IMG/VR virus record: IMGVR_UViG_3300038416_000136
Span: 1 to 34,295 of that record
DNA: 34,295 nucleotides
Strand: one strand, 5' to 3'
Source: a virus
Of the stretch, positions 25,210-31,911 are shown piece after piece. Both the position numbers and the translations under genes were made by a program. The notes beneath the pieces were generated by a model, which did no database searches, was not told the origin of the DNA, and saw nothing but the letters and a program-made list of their open reading frames with translations. The first letter of the stretch is position 1; each line of letters starts with the position of its first letter.

Positions 25210-25572
25210 TCACGGGCTCAGCCTTCCTGCCAAGCGGTAAAAGATGATCGGCTCCAGCTTGTTTACATGGATGTCGCAAGGCCCACTGGCGTTGCTGACC
25301 ACGACCGACCAGGATTGGAAATCCGCGCTCCACTCGATGTTCCACCAGTAGTTCGAGGGTTTGATCGAGGGCGGATACGCCCAAACAGTGGTATTGGTCG
25401 CAACAACCACGGGCACGATCTTGGCAATCAGCTTCGCCGAGCCCGCCCCCTGATGCACCGCCGCGCTCTTATGTGGTCGTTTGATGGTCGGCACTGGCGG
25501 GGGTCCGGTGGCTATGCTCCATGCGCTGACGCAGAGGGCGCAGAACACTAAGGACGGCAATGCGCGTTTCAT
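25210..25572 (-). CDS. Secreted small protein, Verrucomicrobiota-style beta domain
   Basis: The protein has 120 residues beginning MKRALPSLVFCALCVSAWSIA, which is a Sec signal peptide. The mature part has a Pro/Lys stretch, then a beta domain YWWNIEWSADFQSWSVVV...IIFYRLAGRLSP. The 'W.....W..v ... FYRL' layout is frequent in exported proteins of Verrucomicrobiota and is my strongest sequence clue to host origin. Its ATG overlaps the preceding stop by one base (TGATG). I can infer no enzymatic function. Confidence 0.68.
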   Translation of the reverse strand: MKRALPSLVFCALCVSAWSIATGPPPVPTIKRPHKSAAVHQGAGSAKLIAKIVPVVVATNTTVWAYPPSIKPSNYWWNIEWSADFQSWSVVVSNASGPCDIHVNKLEPIIFYRLAGRLSP

Positions 25573-26276
25573 CAATCAGTTGCCACAGCCCACGGAGGGA
25601 CTTCGGCCAGCAGTGCCGCTTTTGCAGCGATCCCATCGGGTGGGCCAACGCTGGGAGGAGCGGCAGGGGTTTGTAAACTCAGATTCACTAATCCGCCCGT
25701 ATTTCCCAGAGCTACTAGCTGAGTCAAAATGGTATTAACTGCCTGAATCGTCAATAGCCCGCTGCTGAAGTTCGCAAAATTCAAAGCAGTCAGACTGCCC
25801 ACGCTCATTGTAGTAAATAGGTTACTGGAAGCCTGAATAGATATAAGCCCCGGACAGTTGCTTACTGTCAGGAACGTGATCCCTGAAAGGTCGGCGCGAA
25901 GAAGCTGTAGATTTGCACAACCAACGAACGTGAGTGAGTTGGTCGCATTATAGCGGGTTGAAAAGTTAATAAGTGCCGGGAGTGCCTGTGGCGCAGTGAT
26001 GGAAGTGACTCCTTGATTATCCAGATTCACGTCTGACACGCTCGCAATATCCGCCGTTGCAAAGAACGTCGCCCGGTCAACGGGACCGAAGTTGCCGTTC
26101 GCGTCGGTCCAATTAATCTGAGCGGTGGGAGGCTCGTAGGAGAATTGAGGGACGGGAGGGCCACCATTGGCCCACTGGCAAATCAAGTAGATCATCACCT
26201 CTTGCAATGATCCCTTGGGGATACACCTGTAGCACTTGGCCGCAGCCATCAGGTCATTGGGATCGCAGGAGATCAC
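25572..26276 (-). CDS. Cys-module plus beta-solenoid/LRR-like adhesin
   Basis: The protein has 234 residues from a GTG in a GTGA overlap (MISCDPNDLMAAAKC). Residues 4-36 are a copy of the cysteine module CDPNxL..A.KC..CIP.G...EV..YL. A linker follows, then irregular leucine/asparagine-rich strands (DLSGITFLTVSNCPGLISIQASSN and similar) that look like a beta-solenoid or LRR-type repeat. The end reads PPDGIAAKAALLAEV. Such proteins often act as phage receptor-binding or tail-tip proteins, which is inference. The A/T-richer DNA suggests a swapped module. A GTG at 26339 would add 21 unneeded residues. Confidence 0.68.
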   Translation of the reverse strand: MISCDPNDLMAAAKCYRCIPKGSLQEVMIYLICQWANGGPPVPQFSYEPPTAQINWTDANGNFGPVDRATFFATADIASVSDVNLDNQGVTSITAPQALPALINFSTRYNATNSLTFVGCANLQLLRADLSGITFLTVSNCPGLISIQASSNLFTTMSVGSLTALNFANFSSGLLTIQAVNTILTQLVALGNTGGLVNLSLQTPAAPPSVGPPDGIAAKAALLAEVPPWAVATD

Positions 26277-26485
26277 TTGTTCACGATCTGGCAGAGCAGG
26301 TAAGTCTGAACCTCCGGCTGCATACCGTTCGGGATACACCTATAGCACTTGGCAGCATCCATCAACTGCTGGGGCGTCAAGCCGGTGCCCAGGATCTGGT
26401 TGAGCAGGTAGATAATGACCTCTGGCTGCATCCCGTTAGGGATGCACTTCATGCACTTGGACGCTTCCAGCAGCGCGTTGGGATC
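26172..26485 (-). repeat. Three tandem copies of a Cys-containing 30-residue module
   Basis: Copies lie at 26393-26485, 26285-26377 and 26172-26264, spaced about 110 bases apart. All encode [DA]-P-N/Q-x-L-x-x-A-x-K-C-x-x-C-I-P-x-G-x-x-x-E-V-x-x-Y-L. The first two copies form one small protein and the third begins the adhesin gene, so a repeat array crosses a gene boundary. A looser version (CLCC...LLCNLMN) ends the gene at 26504. Confidence 0.8.
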
Positions 26486-26500
26486 GCAGTCGATGGCCAT
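26273..26500 (-). CDS. Small two-copy Cys-module protein
   Basis: The protein has 75 residues made of two back-to-back modules: CDPNALLEASKCMKCIPNGM, then EVIIYLLNQI, a short GTGLT linker, then LMDAAKCYRCIPNGM and EVQTYLLCQI. Each module has a KCxxC pair and a helix. The cysteines may bind metal or cross-link virion subunits. I have seen similar small proteins beside tail genes in environmental phages, but I know of no tested function. The gene is three bases from its upstream partner, and its stop overlaps the next start as GTGA. Confidence 0.72.
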   Translation of the reverse strand: MAIDCDPNALLEASKCMKCIPNGMQPEVIIYLLNQILGTGLTPQQLMDAAKCYRCIPNGMQPEVQTYLLCQIVNK

Positions 26501-26503
26501 AGG

Positions 26504-26917
26504 TTACAACTGTTGAGACTGATTCATCAGGTTGCAGAGTAGGAATATCTCCATGTTCAGCATAGTCTTGGGATCGACCGAGCAGCACAGGCAGGACAAG
26601 GCTTTGCGAATGGCTGTCTCGCTGACGGTATCATCCGGGACCCCTGCGGCTTCCGCCGTTTGGGCCAGCATTTCGATGTAGGCCGCTCTTTGGGCATAGT
26701 CAGGGAGAGAGTCATACTGCTTTAGCATAGTGGCAAGTTCGCACCAGTTTGTGTAATCAAACAGATTATCAGATCCTGGTTGAAATCCTCCAGTGACGGC
26801 CTTTAGTATCAAGGCTAGGTAGTAGGTCTTGACCGCCTGGAAGGATTGTTTGTCCATCAAAGTGTTTAACTCTGATCCTTCCGAGGCCAGAGCAGCTATA
26901 TTACATTCTATTGCCAT
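26504..26917 (-). CDS. Helical virion-associated hypothetical protein
   Basis: The protein has 137 residues, mostly alpha-helical, with MAIECNIAAL at the start and a C-terminal cysteine-rich end ALSCLCCSVDPKTMLNMEIFLLCNLMNQ. This end is a degenerate relative of the Cys module in the next two genes, and the MAI[ED]C start is shared with the next gene. It therefore probably evolved from or with them. I do not recognise a family. It is the first gene of this small set after the capsid-flanking gene. Confidence 0.65.
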   Translation of the reverse strand: MAIECNIAALASEGSELNTLMDKQSFQAVKTYYLALILKAVTGGFQPGSDNLFDYTNWCELATMLKQYDSLPDYAQRAAYIEMLAQTAEAAGVPDDTVSETAIRKALSCLCCSVDPKTMLNMEIFLLCNLMNQSQQL

Positions 26918-26930
26918 AGTTTTCCTTTAG

Positions 26931-27245
26931 TTAACCGAGCATCGAACTCATCGGTCCGCCGCCGCCTCCGGGAGCGGCCTGGGGAGGGGGTGCCGAGGGA
27001 GGCTCTTCCTCTTTCTCTTCGGGCTCTGCGCTGGCGTACTTCACCAGGACCGAGTCCTCCATGACCTGCACGACTTGCAGGACTACTTCCTCGCCGGGCT
27101 TGAACTCTTTGCCGCCCAGGACGGCCTTAGGCAGTTCGGCGGTTTGGTTGTCGCTCTCACCTTCCTTGGGCTCGGCAGATTCTTTGGATTTAGGAGCCGT
27201 GGCCGCCGGGGCGGCCGCATCGGAATAGTAATCTTGGCTTGCCAT
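26931..27245 (-). CDS. Capsid-flanking acidic protein
   Basis: The protein has 104 residues from the ATG at 27245 (MASQDYYSDAAAPAAT). A Glu/Ser/Lys-rich start leads to a small beta domain (GGKEFKPGEEVVLQVVQVMEDSVLVKYA). A Glu/Pro-rich stretch and GGGGGPMSSMLG end it. I know this layout from proteins located just after the capsid gene of environmental phages, where a head-associated role is assumed but not shown. An HNH gene on the other strand separates it from the capsid gene. Confidence 0.7.
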   Translation of the reverse strand: MASQDYYSDAAAPAATAPKSKESAEPKEGESDNQTAELPKAVLGGKEFKPGEEVVLQVVQVMEDSVLVKYASAEPEEKEEEPPSAPPPQAAPGGGGGPMSSMLG

Positions 27246-27271
27246 AATAGGGTCCTGGGTTAAATTAAGAA

Positions 27272-27301
27272 TGCGCGTCGGGCCTGTAACCCAAACGCGC
27301 A
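27272..27301 (-). terminator. Hairpin with U-rich tail between capsid region and next gene
   Basis: The pair TGCGCGT (27272-27278) and ACGCGCA (27295-27301) encloses an inner GGG/CCC pair. On the minus strand the stem is followed by TTCTTAATTT, so it may act as a partial terminator that lowers expression of downstream genes relative to the capsid gene. Confidence 0.5.
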
Positions 27302-27310
27302 AATTGAACT

Positions 27311-27823
27311 ATGATAATCAATGATAGCGTTCTTCAACGCTTTTGGCAAAGAGTAATTAAGAGCCAGGAACCAGACGGGTGTTGGCTTTGGAGCGGGGCC
27401 ATTTTTAAGGATACCGGATATGGCCAATTCAGCACCTCTCACAGCCACCCCGTCAGGGCACACCGACTGTCCTGGGTTATTCACTTCGGACCCATTCCTG
27501 AAGGATTGTTCGTTCTGCACCGATGCGATTGCAAGCTCTGCGTTCGTCCCGATCACCTGTGGCTGGGGACTGGGCGAGACAATATTAACGATATGATTTC
27601 CAAAGGACGAAGCCTGATCGGTGAAAGAAACCACAAGGCCAAGGTTACGGCCCAGCAGGTTATTGAAATTCGGTCTCTGTATCATACTGGTCTCTACAGC
27701 CAACAGGAACTTGGTGATCGGGTTGGCATTAACCAAGCCACCATCAGTTCCATCATCCTCCACAAAACGTGGAGGCATTTAACTGAGGGTGTTGGGAACC
27801 ACCAGAACCCAACACCCTCATAA
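27311..27823 (+). CDS. HNH endonuclease, HNH_3-like, inserted beside the capsid gene
   Basis: The protein has 170 residues. It carries DGCWLWSGAIFKDTGYGQF (22-40), RAHRLSW (49-55), the core VLHRCDCKLCVRPDHLWLGT (68-87) and DNINDMISKGR (90-100). A C-terminal helix-turn-helix follows (VTAQQVIEIRSL, then LGDRVGINQATISSI). This matches the HNH gene at 2668 along its whole length, so the two are paralogues. It lies opposite to the head operon, convergent with the capsid gene, as expected for a homing gene that inserted between two late genes. Confidence 0.88.
   Translation: MIINDSVLQRFWQRVIKSQEPDGCWLWSGAIFKDTGYGQFSTSHSHPVRAHRLSWVIHFGPIPEGLFVLHRCDCKLCVRPDHLWLGTGRDNINDMISKGRSLIGERNHKAKVTAQQVIEIRSLYHTGLYSQQELGDRVGINQATISSIILHKTWRHLTEGVGNHQNPTPS
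27784..27820. repeat. Perfect 13-base inverted repeat between convergent genes
   Basis: The arms TGAGGGTGTTGGG (27784-27796) and CCCAACACCCTCA (27808-27820) are exact complements with an 11-base spacer. They overlap the last codons of the HNH gene and lie about 34 bases past the capsid stop. No T-run follows on either strand, so it may act as an mRNA 3'-end stabiliser or processing hairpin rather than a classic terminator. Confidence 0.7.
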
Positions 27824-27853
27824 CCACAACCAAACCTCACCTATAAGAAATCC

Positions 27854-29380
27854 TTATTGGTCGGGTGGATTGGTAGGAGTCTCAGGCGGTGAAGCCTGGG
27901 GTTCCTGCGGGCCTAACGGGCCAGCTCCAGTGCCCTGAGGCGGCGGAGGACTGGTCGTTCCAGCGGGAACGCCCAGCTCTTCCGGCCAACCAGCGGGCAG
28001 CGGGCAAACCGGCAGGCAGCTATTGCGATTCTGCACAGGATAGCCTGGGTCAGGCGAGCAAGGTTCGATCTGCGGGATGCAGAACTGCTCGCGTTTGTGG
28101 AAGAACACCTCGGCGAACTCCGTGTGGAGCGGCCGCACGTAGTACTTGAACCACGCGATGAACTGCCCCTTGTTCTCCCATTTGTTGCTGATGGCCACGC
28201 CCGAGGCGTCAGCGCCAAGGTCGTGCATGGCAAACCGCCATTTCCCACCGAAGTCCCGATGACCGAACGGCATCTCGGGATTGAGAGGGCGCGCATCCGG
28301 CACCAGAAGCTCCATCGCTTTCTTGTGCCAGATATAGCTGATGGCGTAGTGCGCCTTGTCGAAGTCGGGATTCTCGTCGGAACCGAGCCCTGCCGATCCA
28401 CCCGCGCCGGTCGTGATGCCGTTAACATACGGCAGCACCACCTCGTAGCGATAACGGTTGGGAGCCGAGCCCGCGCCGAGGTCGGCCACGAAGTTGAATC
28501 GCAACCCCATTTCGTCCACGCGCACCATGAAGTTGCCGATCTGGCCACTGAAGCCATACCGCCAGTACTTCTCAGTCTCGTTGAAGTTGGTGAAGCGCCA
28601 GTTGCCCAGCACATTCGGGCTGTCACCACCACCGACGCCCTTGTCCCCGCCCAGATGTTCCAGGTTCCAGCAGGTATCCATGTCGGTCACCAGCTCGATG
28701 AACGGGGCGGTGTCCTTGAACGGATTCTTGCCCGCATAGCCTCGCCGCATGAGCGGGCTGAAGCGGTTCTGGAGCATCTGAGGCACCAGCATGAACACGT
28801 TGTTCGGGTCCACCGAGCAATCGAAGAAGGCTTCGTCGCCATTGGCGTCCAGACTCCAGGTGAAGGTGAACTGGGTCAGGGCGGCGTTGGCCGTGTTGTG
28901 CTGCTTGGCCCACAGCAACGCCCGCTTCCGCAGGTAATTGCTGGAGATGTCCGTGGTCGCCGGGCGCAGGATCTCGTTAATCAACTGCGAGATGTGCTGC
29001 TCGGCATGGGTGATGTGCATGTCCTGGTCATAGCACAGAAGCGGCGTAGCCCAGGTCTGCTGTTCGGCGTAGTAAGTGAGCCGATCCGCGCCCCAGCCGA
29101 TGCAGTGTTCCTTGGGATCGCAGGGGGAACCCTGGCAGCCGGGGCCATTGGCCACGACTTTTTCCCACGGCTTCGTGGTGTTGGGGAATACGGAACGGAA
29201 ACGGTCTTGCGTGATCTCAACCGGCGTACCCATAGGGGTCGTGCCGGTGGACACGTTGAGGAGCCAACCGTCGGTCGGTCGGATATCCTCCATGATGAGC
29301 TCATCAAACTTGGGCGTCTGGTCAACGAAGAACTGACCGAAATCGCACGCTTTGATGATGCCCGGTGTTGGACAGGCCAT
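27854..29380 (-). CDS. Probable major capsid protein
   Basis: The protein has 508 residues and directly follows the probable scaffold and its small partner, the usual place of the capsid gene. The N-terminus (FDELIMEDIRPTDGWLLNVSTGTTP) and the long helix MHITHAEQHISQLINEILRP are compatible with a capsid subunit, as is the C-terminal part YAISYIWHKKAMELLVPDARP. It is unusually Cys-rich (about 15 Cys, e.g. GCQGSPCDPKEHC) and ends in a Pro/Gly-rich tail (TTSPPPPQGTGAGPLGPQ). I cannot confirm the HK97 fold by eye. HNH genes flank it on both sides. Confidence 0.7.
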   Translation of the reverse strand: MACPTPGIIKACDFGQFFVDQTPKFDELIMEDIRPTDGWLLNVSTGTTPMGTPVEITQDRFRSVFPNTTKPWEKVVANGPGCQGSPCDPKEHCIGWGADRLTYYAEQQTWATPLLCYDQDMHITHAEQHISQLINEILRPATTDISSNYLRKRALLWAKQHNTANAALTQFTFTWSLDANGDEAFFDCSVDPNNVFMLVPQMLQNRFSPLMRRGYAGKNPFKDTAPFIELVTDMDTCWNLEHLGGDKGVGGGDSPNVLGNWRFTNFNETEKYWRYGFSGQIGNFMVRVDEMGLRFNFVADLGAGSAPNRYRYEVVLPYVNGITTGAGGSAGLGSDENPDFDKAHYAISYIWHKKAMELLVPDARPLNPEMPFGHRDFGGKWRFAMHDLGADASGVAISNKWENKGQFIAWFKYYVRPLHTEFAEVFFHKREQFCIPQIEPCSPDPGYPVQNRNSCLPVCPLPAGWPEELGVPAGTTSPPPPQGTGAGPLGPQEPQASPPETPTNPPDQ

Positions 29381-29389
29381 AGTATTATT

Positions 29390-29464
29390 TCTAAAACGGT
29401 CGTTGTGAACTAGGGGTCCGGCCTTGGCTATGCCAAGCGTCGTTCCACCAACGGGCGTTTTAGA
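29390..29464 (-). promoter_or_regulatory. Structured leader of the capsid gene
   Basis: Two 16-base arms (29390-29405 and 29449-29464) are inverted repeats with two mismatches. Between them is a perfect inner hairpin CTTGGC-TAT-GCCAAG (29423-29437). The closing stem ends nine bases before the capsid ATG, and no Shine-Dalgarno is seen there. The RNA would form a branched structure just upstream of the start. A role in capsid translation or transcript processing is inferred. No known riboswitch or ribozyme signature was recognised. Confidence 0.6.
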
Positions 29465-29543
29465 AGCTACGCCTTAGAAGCGGGCACGGATTACGGCTCC
29501 GATGGGCCACCGGTTTAATCCGAACCGGAAAGATCGAGCGGTT

Positions 29544-29954
29544 TTATCCGCTAGTTGGACAAGTAGTGCATGTCTCTGATCCCGTCAACAAATATTTTCT
29601 GATCTCCTTTGCTGCCTTCTTGCAGGCGGTCATGAACCGATACTTGTCGATCCTGTTTGGGTCTATCTCCTTTATCATCTGATCGAGTATGATCCTTGCG
29701 TTCAGTCCTGGTCTCTTCCTGAGAATATCATGGAACCGATCATGGTGAACCCGGCATAGAGGAACCATGTGCTTTCTTGGGGTTTTCTTCCAGTCCTTGC
29801 TGTATAGCAAGTGATGAACGTCGTTCGACCAGTCCTCCTTCTTGCATACAAAGCACCTGCCTCCGTACTTTGACAGCACCTCAAGTCGAATTCCCCTCCA
29901 CTCCTCTGATCTCAGGAATCCAAATCGGTAGGCATGTTTTGATTCGATTCCCAT
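29544..29954 (-). CDS. HNH endonuclease upstream of the capsid gene
   Basis: The protein has 136 residues with a classic HNH core: YGGRCFVCKKEDWSNDVHHLLY (C34, C37, H47, H48) and HMVPLCRVHHDRFHDIL (H70, H71, H75). A basic C-terminal helix (YRFMTACKKAAKEIRKYL) follows. It lies between the zinc-ribbon gene and the capsid gene on the same strand, so it would be transcribed with the head genes. It belongs to a different HNH subfamily from those at 1038, 2668 and 27311. Its ribosome site is weak. Confidence 0.88.
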   Translation of the reverse strand: MGIESKHAYRFGFLRSEEWRGIRLEVLSKYGGRCFVCKKEDWSNDVHHLLYSKDWKKTPRKHMVPLCRVHHDRFHDILRKRPGLNARIILDQMIKEIDPNRIDKYRFMTACKKAAKEIRKYLLTGSETCTTCPTSG

Positions 29955-29961
29955 TTGAAGA

Positions 29962-30144
29962 TCAGGATGTCAAATCTTTCTTTTTCAAACACCGCCAGTG
30001 CTTGAGGACAATGCGCTCGTAGCCGTCCTCATAATCCCAGATTTCTTTCCAGTAGGTCAGGCGGTGGCCCGGGGTCCAGACGATGGGCTCGCCGCACACT
30101 TCGCAGGTGCCCACCACAGTCTCTTTGTCCAGCACTTCGGTCAT
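29962..30144 (-). CDS. Small zinc-ribbon protein
   Basis: The protein has 60 residues with CEVCGEPIVWT (C14, C17) and a C-terminal ERIVLKHWRC, a likely single zinc site of the CxxC...HxxC type. The start overlaps the scaffold stop (ATGA). The function is unknown. Small zinc-ribbon proteins between scaffold and capsid genes are often assembly-related or act in DNA binding. Confidence 0.68.
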   Translation of the reverse strand: MTEVLDKETVVGTCEVCGEPIVWTPGHRLTYWKEIWDYEDGYERIVLKHWRCLKKKDLTS

Positions 30145-31406
30145 TGAGCCTTCGCCCGCAGAGCGGCGAACACCGATTCCCGGGCGCTGGTAGGTCCGTG
30201 CGGCTCAGGTTGGCGCGGTTCACCGGCCCCAGGCTCGGTGGCTTTGTACTTGTCCAGCTCGGCCTTCAGCTCTGCGACTTTAGCTTCGAGTTGGGAATTC
30301 TGGTAGGCGAGCCTGCCAAAGCCCGCCGCTCGGTTTCGGATAGCGGCGTGTAGTCGTACAACCTCGGCCCGTTGTTCGGTGGTGAGCCGGGGGTCGTTGG
30401 GGTTAACCGTAAAAGCCCTATCGGCCATCTCGTACCCCTTTTGAAGACGAGTATTTCCCTCATCATCCCCCTGAACTGGTTTGAAGAATTTGCCATAGTT
30501 GGGGTCCTCCACCGCCTGCTTGTTGGATTCCGTCCACAGTCCGGTGATCTCCTTGCGGAGGGTCTCCTGTTTCTCCTGCATCTGCTTCTGCATCTGGGCG
30601 ATCCGCTCTCCCCCCATCTTCTTGGCCTCCGTCAACGCCCGCTGCTGGGCGTCGAACAACCCACGGATCTCCTTGCGCGCGCTCATCACATCGTCGGCGA
30701 AGTTGCCGAACGTGGACTCGGCCGCCTCCCGGGCCTTCTGCAGCGGCATGTTCACCAGCTCCAGCAGGTCGGTCGGGGCGATCGGACGCTCCTGGCCGTT
30801 GGCATCCGCCACGGTCAGCTCGCCCAAGTCCGCCATCCACCGCTGCCAGGCGGCGTCATAGGGCTTCTGGTACTTCTCCTGGAACTCAGCGCTCTTGGAG
30901 TAGTCCACATACTTGATGTGGTCGTCCAGTTCCTTGGCCCGCTTCTCGACGGCGGCGTACTTCTCCTCCAACTCCTTAAACTTGGCCGGGTCGGCCATCG
31001 TCTTCCTCAGCTCAACCAGCTCGGTCTCGGCTTTCAGGCGCGCGGCTTTATGCTCGTCCACCAGCTTCCAGGGTGATGGCTTCTTCCCGCCCTTGGCGGG
31101 CTCGGCCGGGGTAGTCTCGGTGGTTTCGGCAGTCTCGGTTGCCTCCGTAGTTTCAGCAGTTTCCTCAGTCTCGGCATTGGCTTTGGCGGGCGTCTTCTTG
31201 GGCGTGGTGACGGGCGGGGTGTCGGTGTCTTTATTGGCCACCTTGTTCAGGTCCTCAAACATCTTCCCCATCGCCGATTCCTTCTTGGGCGGAGGGGTGG
31301 ACGGCCCACGATCCACAGCGGCGGGGGTGACGTGTATCTCCGGCGTCGGCGTTGATGGCGCGGCGGGAGCTGACGGCGGGGCTGGTGGTGCTAAGGTTTC
31401 GGCCAT
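30141..31406 (-). CDS. Probable capsid scaffold protein
   Basis: The protein has 421 residues. The first 110 residues are Pro/Thr/Glu-rich and disordered (PAPPSAPAAPSTPTPE, EETAETTEATETAETTE). Long charged coiled coils follow (ARLKAETELVELRKTMAD...KFKELEEKYAAVEKRAKELD, ERIAQMQKQMQEKQETLRKE), and then a C-terminal helix (LEAKVAELKAELDKYK) with a basic end (SVFAALRAKAQ). Very helical, acidic proteins directly upstream of the capsid gene are typically scaffolds that guide shell assembly and are removed later. Confidence 0.75.
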   Translation of the reverse strand: MAETLAPPAPPSAPAAPSTPTPEIHVTPAAVDRGPSTPPPKKESAMGKMFEDLNKVANKDTDTPPVTTPKKTPAKANAETEETAETTEATETAETTETTPAEPAKGGKKPSPWKLVDEHKAARLKAETELVELRKTMADPAKFKELEEKYAAVEKRAKELDDHIKYVDYSKSAEFQEKYQKPYDAAWQRWMADLGELTVADANGQERPIAPTDLLELVNMPLQKAREAAESTFGNFADDVMSARKEIRGLFDAQQRALTEAKKMGGERIAQMQKQMQEKQETLRKEITGLWTESNKQAVEDPNYGKFFKPVQGDDEGNTRLQKGYEMADRAFTVNPNDPRLTTEQRAEVVRLHAAIRNRAAGFGRLAYQNSQLEAKVAELKAELDKYKATEPGAGEPRQPEPHGPTSARESVFAALRAKAQ

Positions 31407-31407
31407 A

Positions 31408-31719
31408 TCAATTCTTTCCGGTTAGCTTCGAGATGTTTCCCAAAAGGTTGGTGGTGTCGGTCTTGACCTGTGGAACCGGAGTCTCCACCAGGTTCAGGAA
31501 CAGGTCGGCGAACTCCTGGGCCCCCAGCATCCGCAGATGCGAGGAGGCGCAGAAGTTGAAGTTGGTGGCATCGGTGCCAGCCCCCGCCCTCCGCTGCATC
31601 TCCATCAAGGTGATCTCAAAGTGTCGGCGCAGGATCGGATTCTCCACCAGGGCATGGTGGGCCTTGGCGGCGTTGGTGTCTTTACGTAGTTCGTCTCGTG
31701 GTGATGGGTTGTATTGCAT
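31408..31719 (-). CDS. Small head-module hypothetical protein
   Basis: The protein has 103 residues and is mostly helical: NPILRRHFEITLMEMQRR, then ASSHLRMLGAQEFADLFLNLVETP. It belongs to a group I often see immediately upstream of scaffold genes in environmental phages, with the pattern H..L......F...L..M and H.R..GA.EF. Its function is not known to me, although a head-assembly role is suggested by position. It is one base from the scaffold gene. Confidence 0.68.
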   Translation of the reverse strand: MQYNPSPRDELRKDTNAAKAHHALVENPILRRHFEITLMEMQRRAGAGTDATNFNFCASSHLRMLGAQEFADLFLNLVETPVPQVKTDTTNLLGNISKLTGKN

Positions 31720-31722
31720 AAT

Positions 31723-31911
31723 CTAATAGAACTGTACTTGGTGTTTTTTCTTTTGTTTCTTGAGGGAAGTCTTCATCAGCCTATGGGTCTTCGGCTTGAG
31801 CATCCGGTTAAGCATCTTTGTGAGCGGACCCGCCTGCTTCTTCTGGGCGAAGTGGTGGGCCGTCAGGTACTGCGGCAGGGCCGGAACGGGTGGTGGTTGT
31901 TCCTCGGGCAT
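31723..31911 (-). CDS. Small basic protein
   Basis: The protein has 62 residues from the ATG at 31911, which overlaps the preceding stop as TGATG. It has a Pro-rich start (MPEEQPPPVPALPQY) and a very basic C-terminus (KTSLKKQKKKHQVQFY). Such proteins may bind DNA or the head interior. I do not recognise it. Coding is supported by the tight spacing with its neighbours and by consistent strand, not by homology. Confidence 0.55.
   Translation of the reverse strand: MPEEQPPPVPALPQYLTAHHFAQKKQAGPLTKMLNRMLKPKTHRLMKTSLKKQKKKHQVQFY

Noticed and set aside
28097-29413. 438-residue ORF antisense to the capsid gene
   Set aside because: It is a mirror of the G/C-rich coding frame on the other strand. 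The minus-strand frame has the expected capsid features and position.
29480-29545. A tRNA-like look upstream of the capsid gene: a 7-base loop with CTA as possible anticodon and a CGGTT/AACCG arm
   Set aside because: The anticodon stem has only three pairs, the T-loop lacks the TTCRA pattern and no acceptor stem can be formed.
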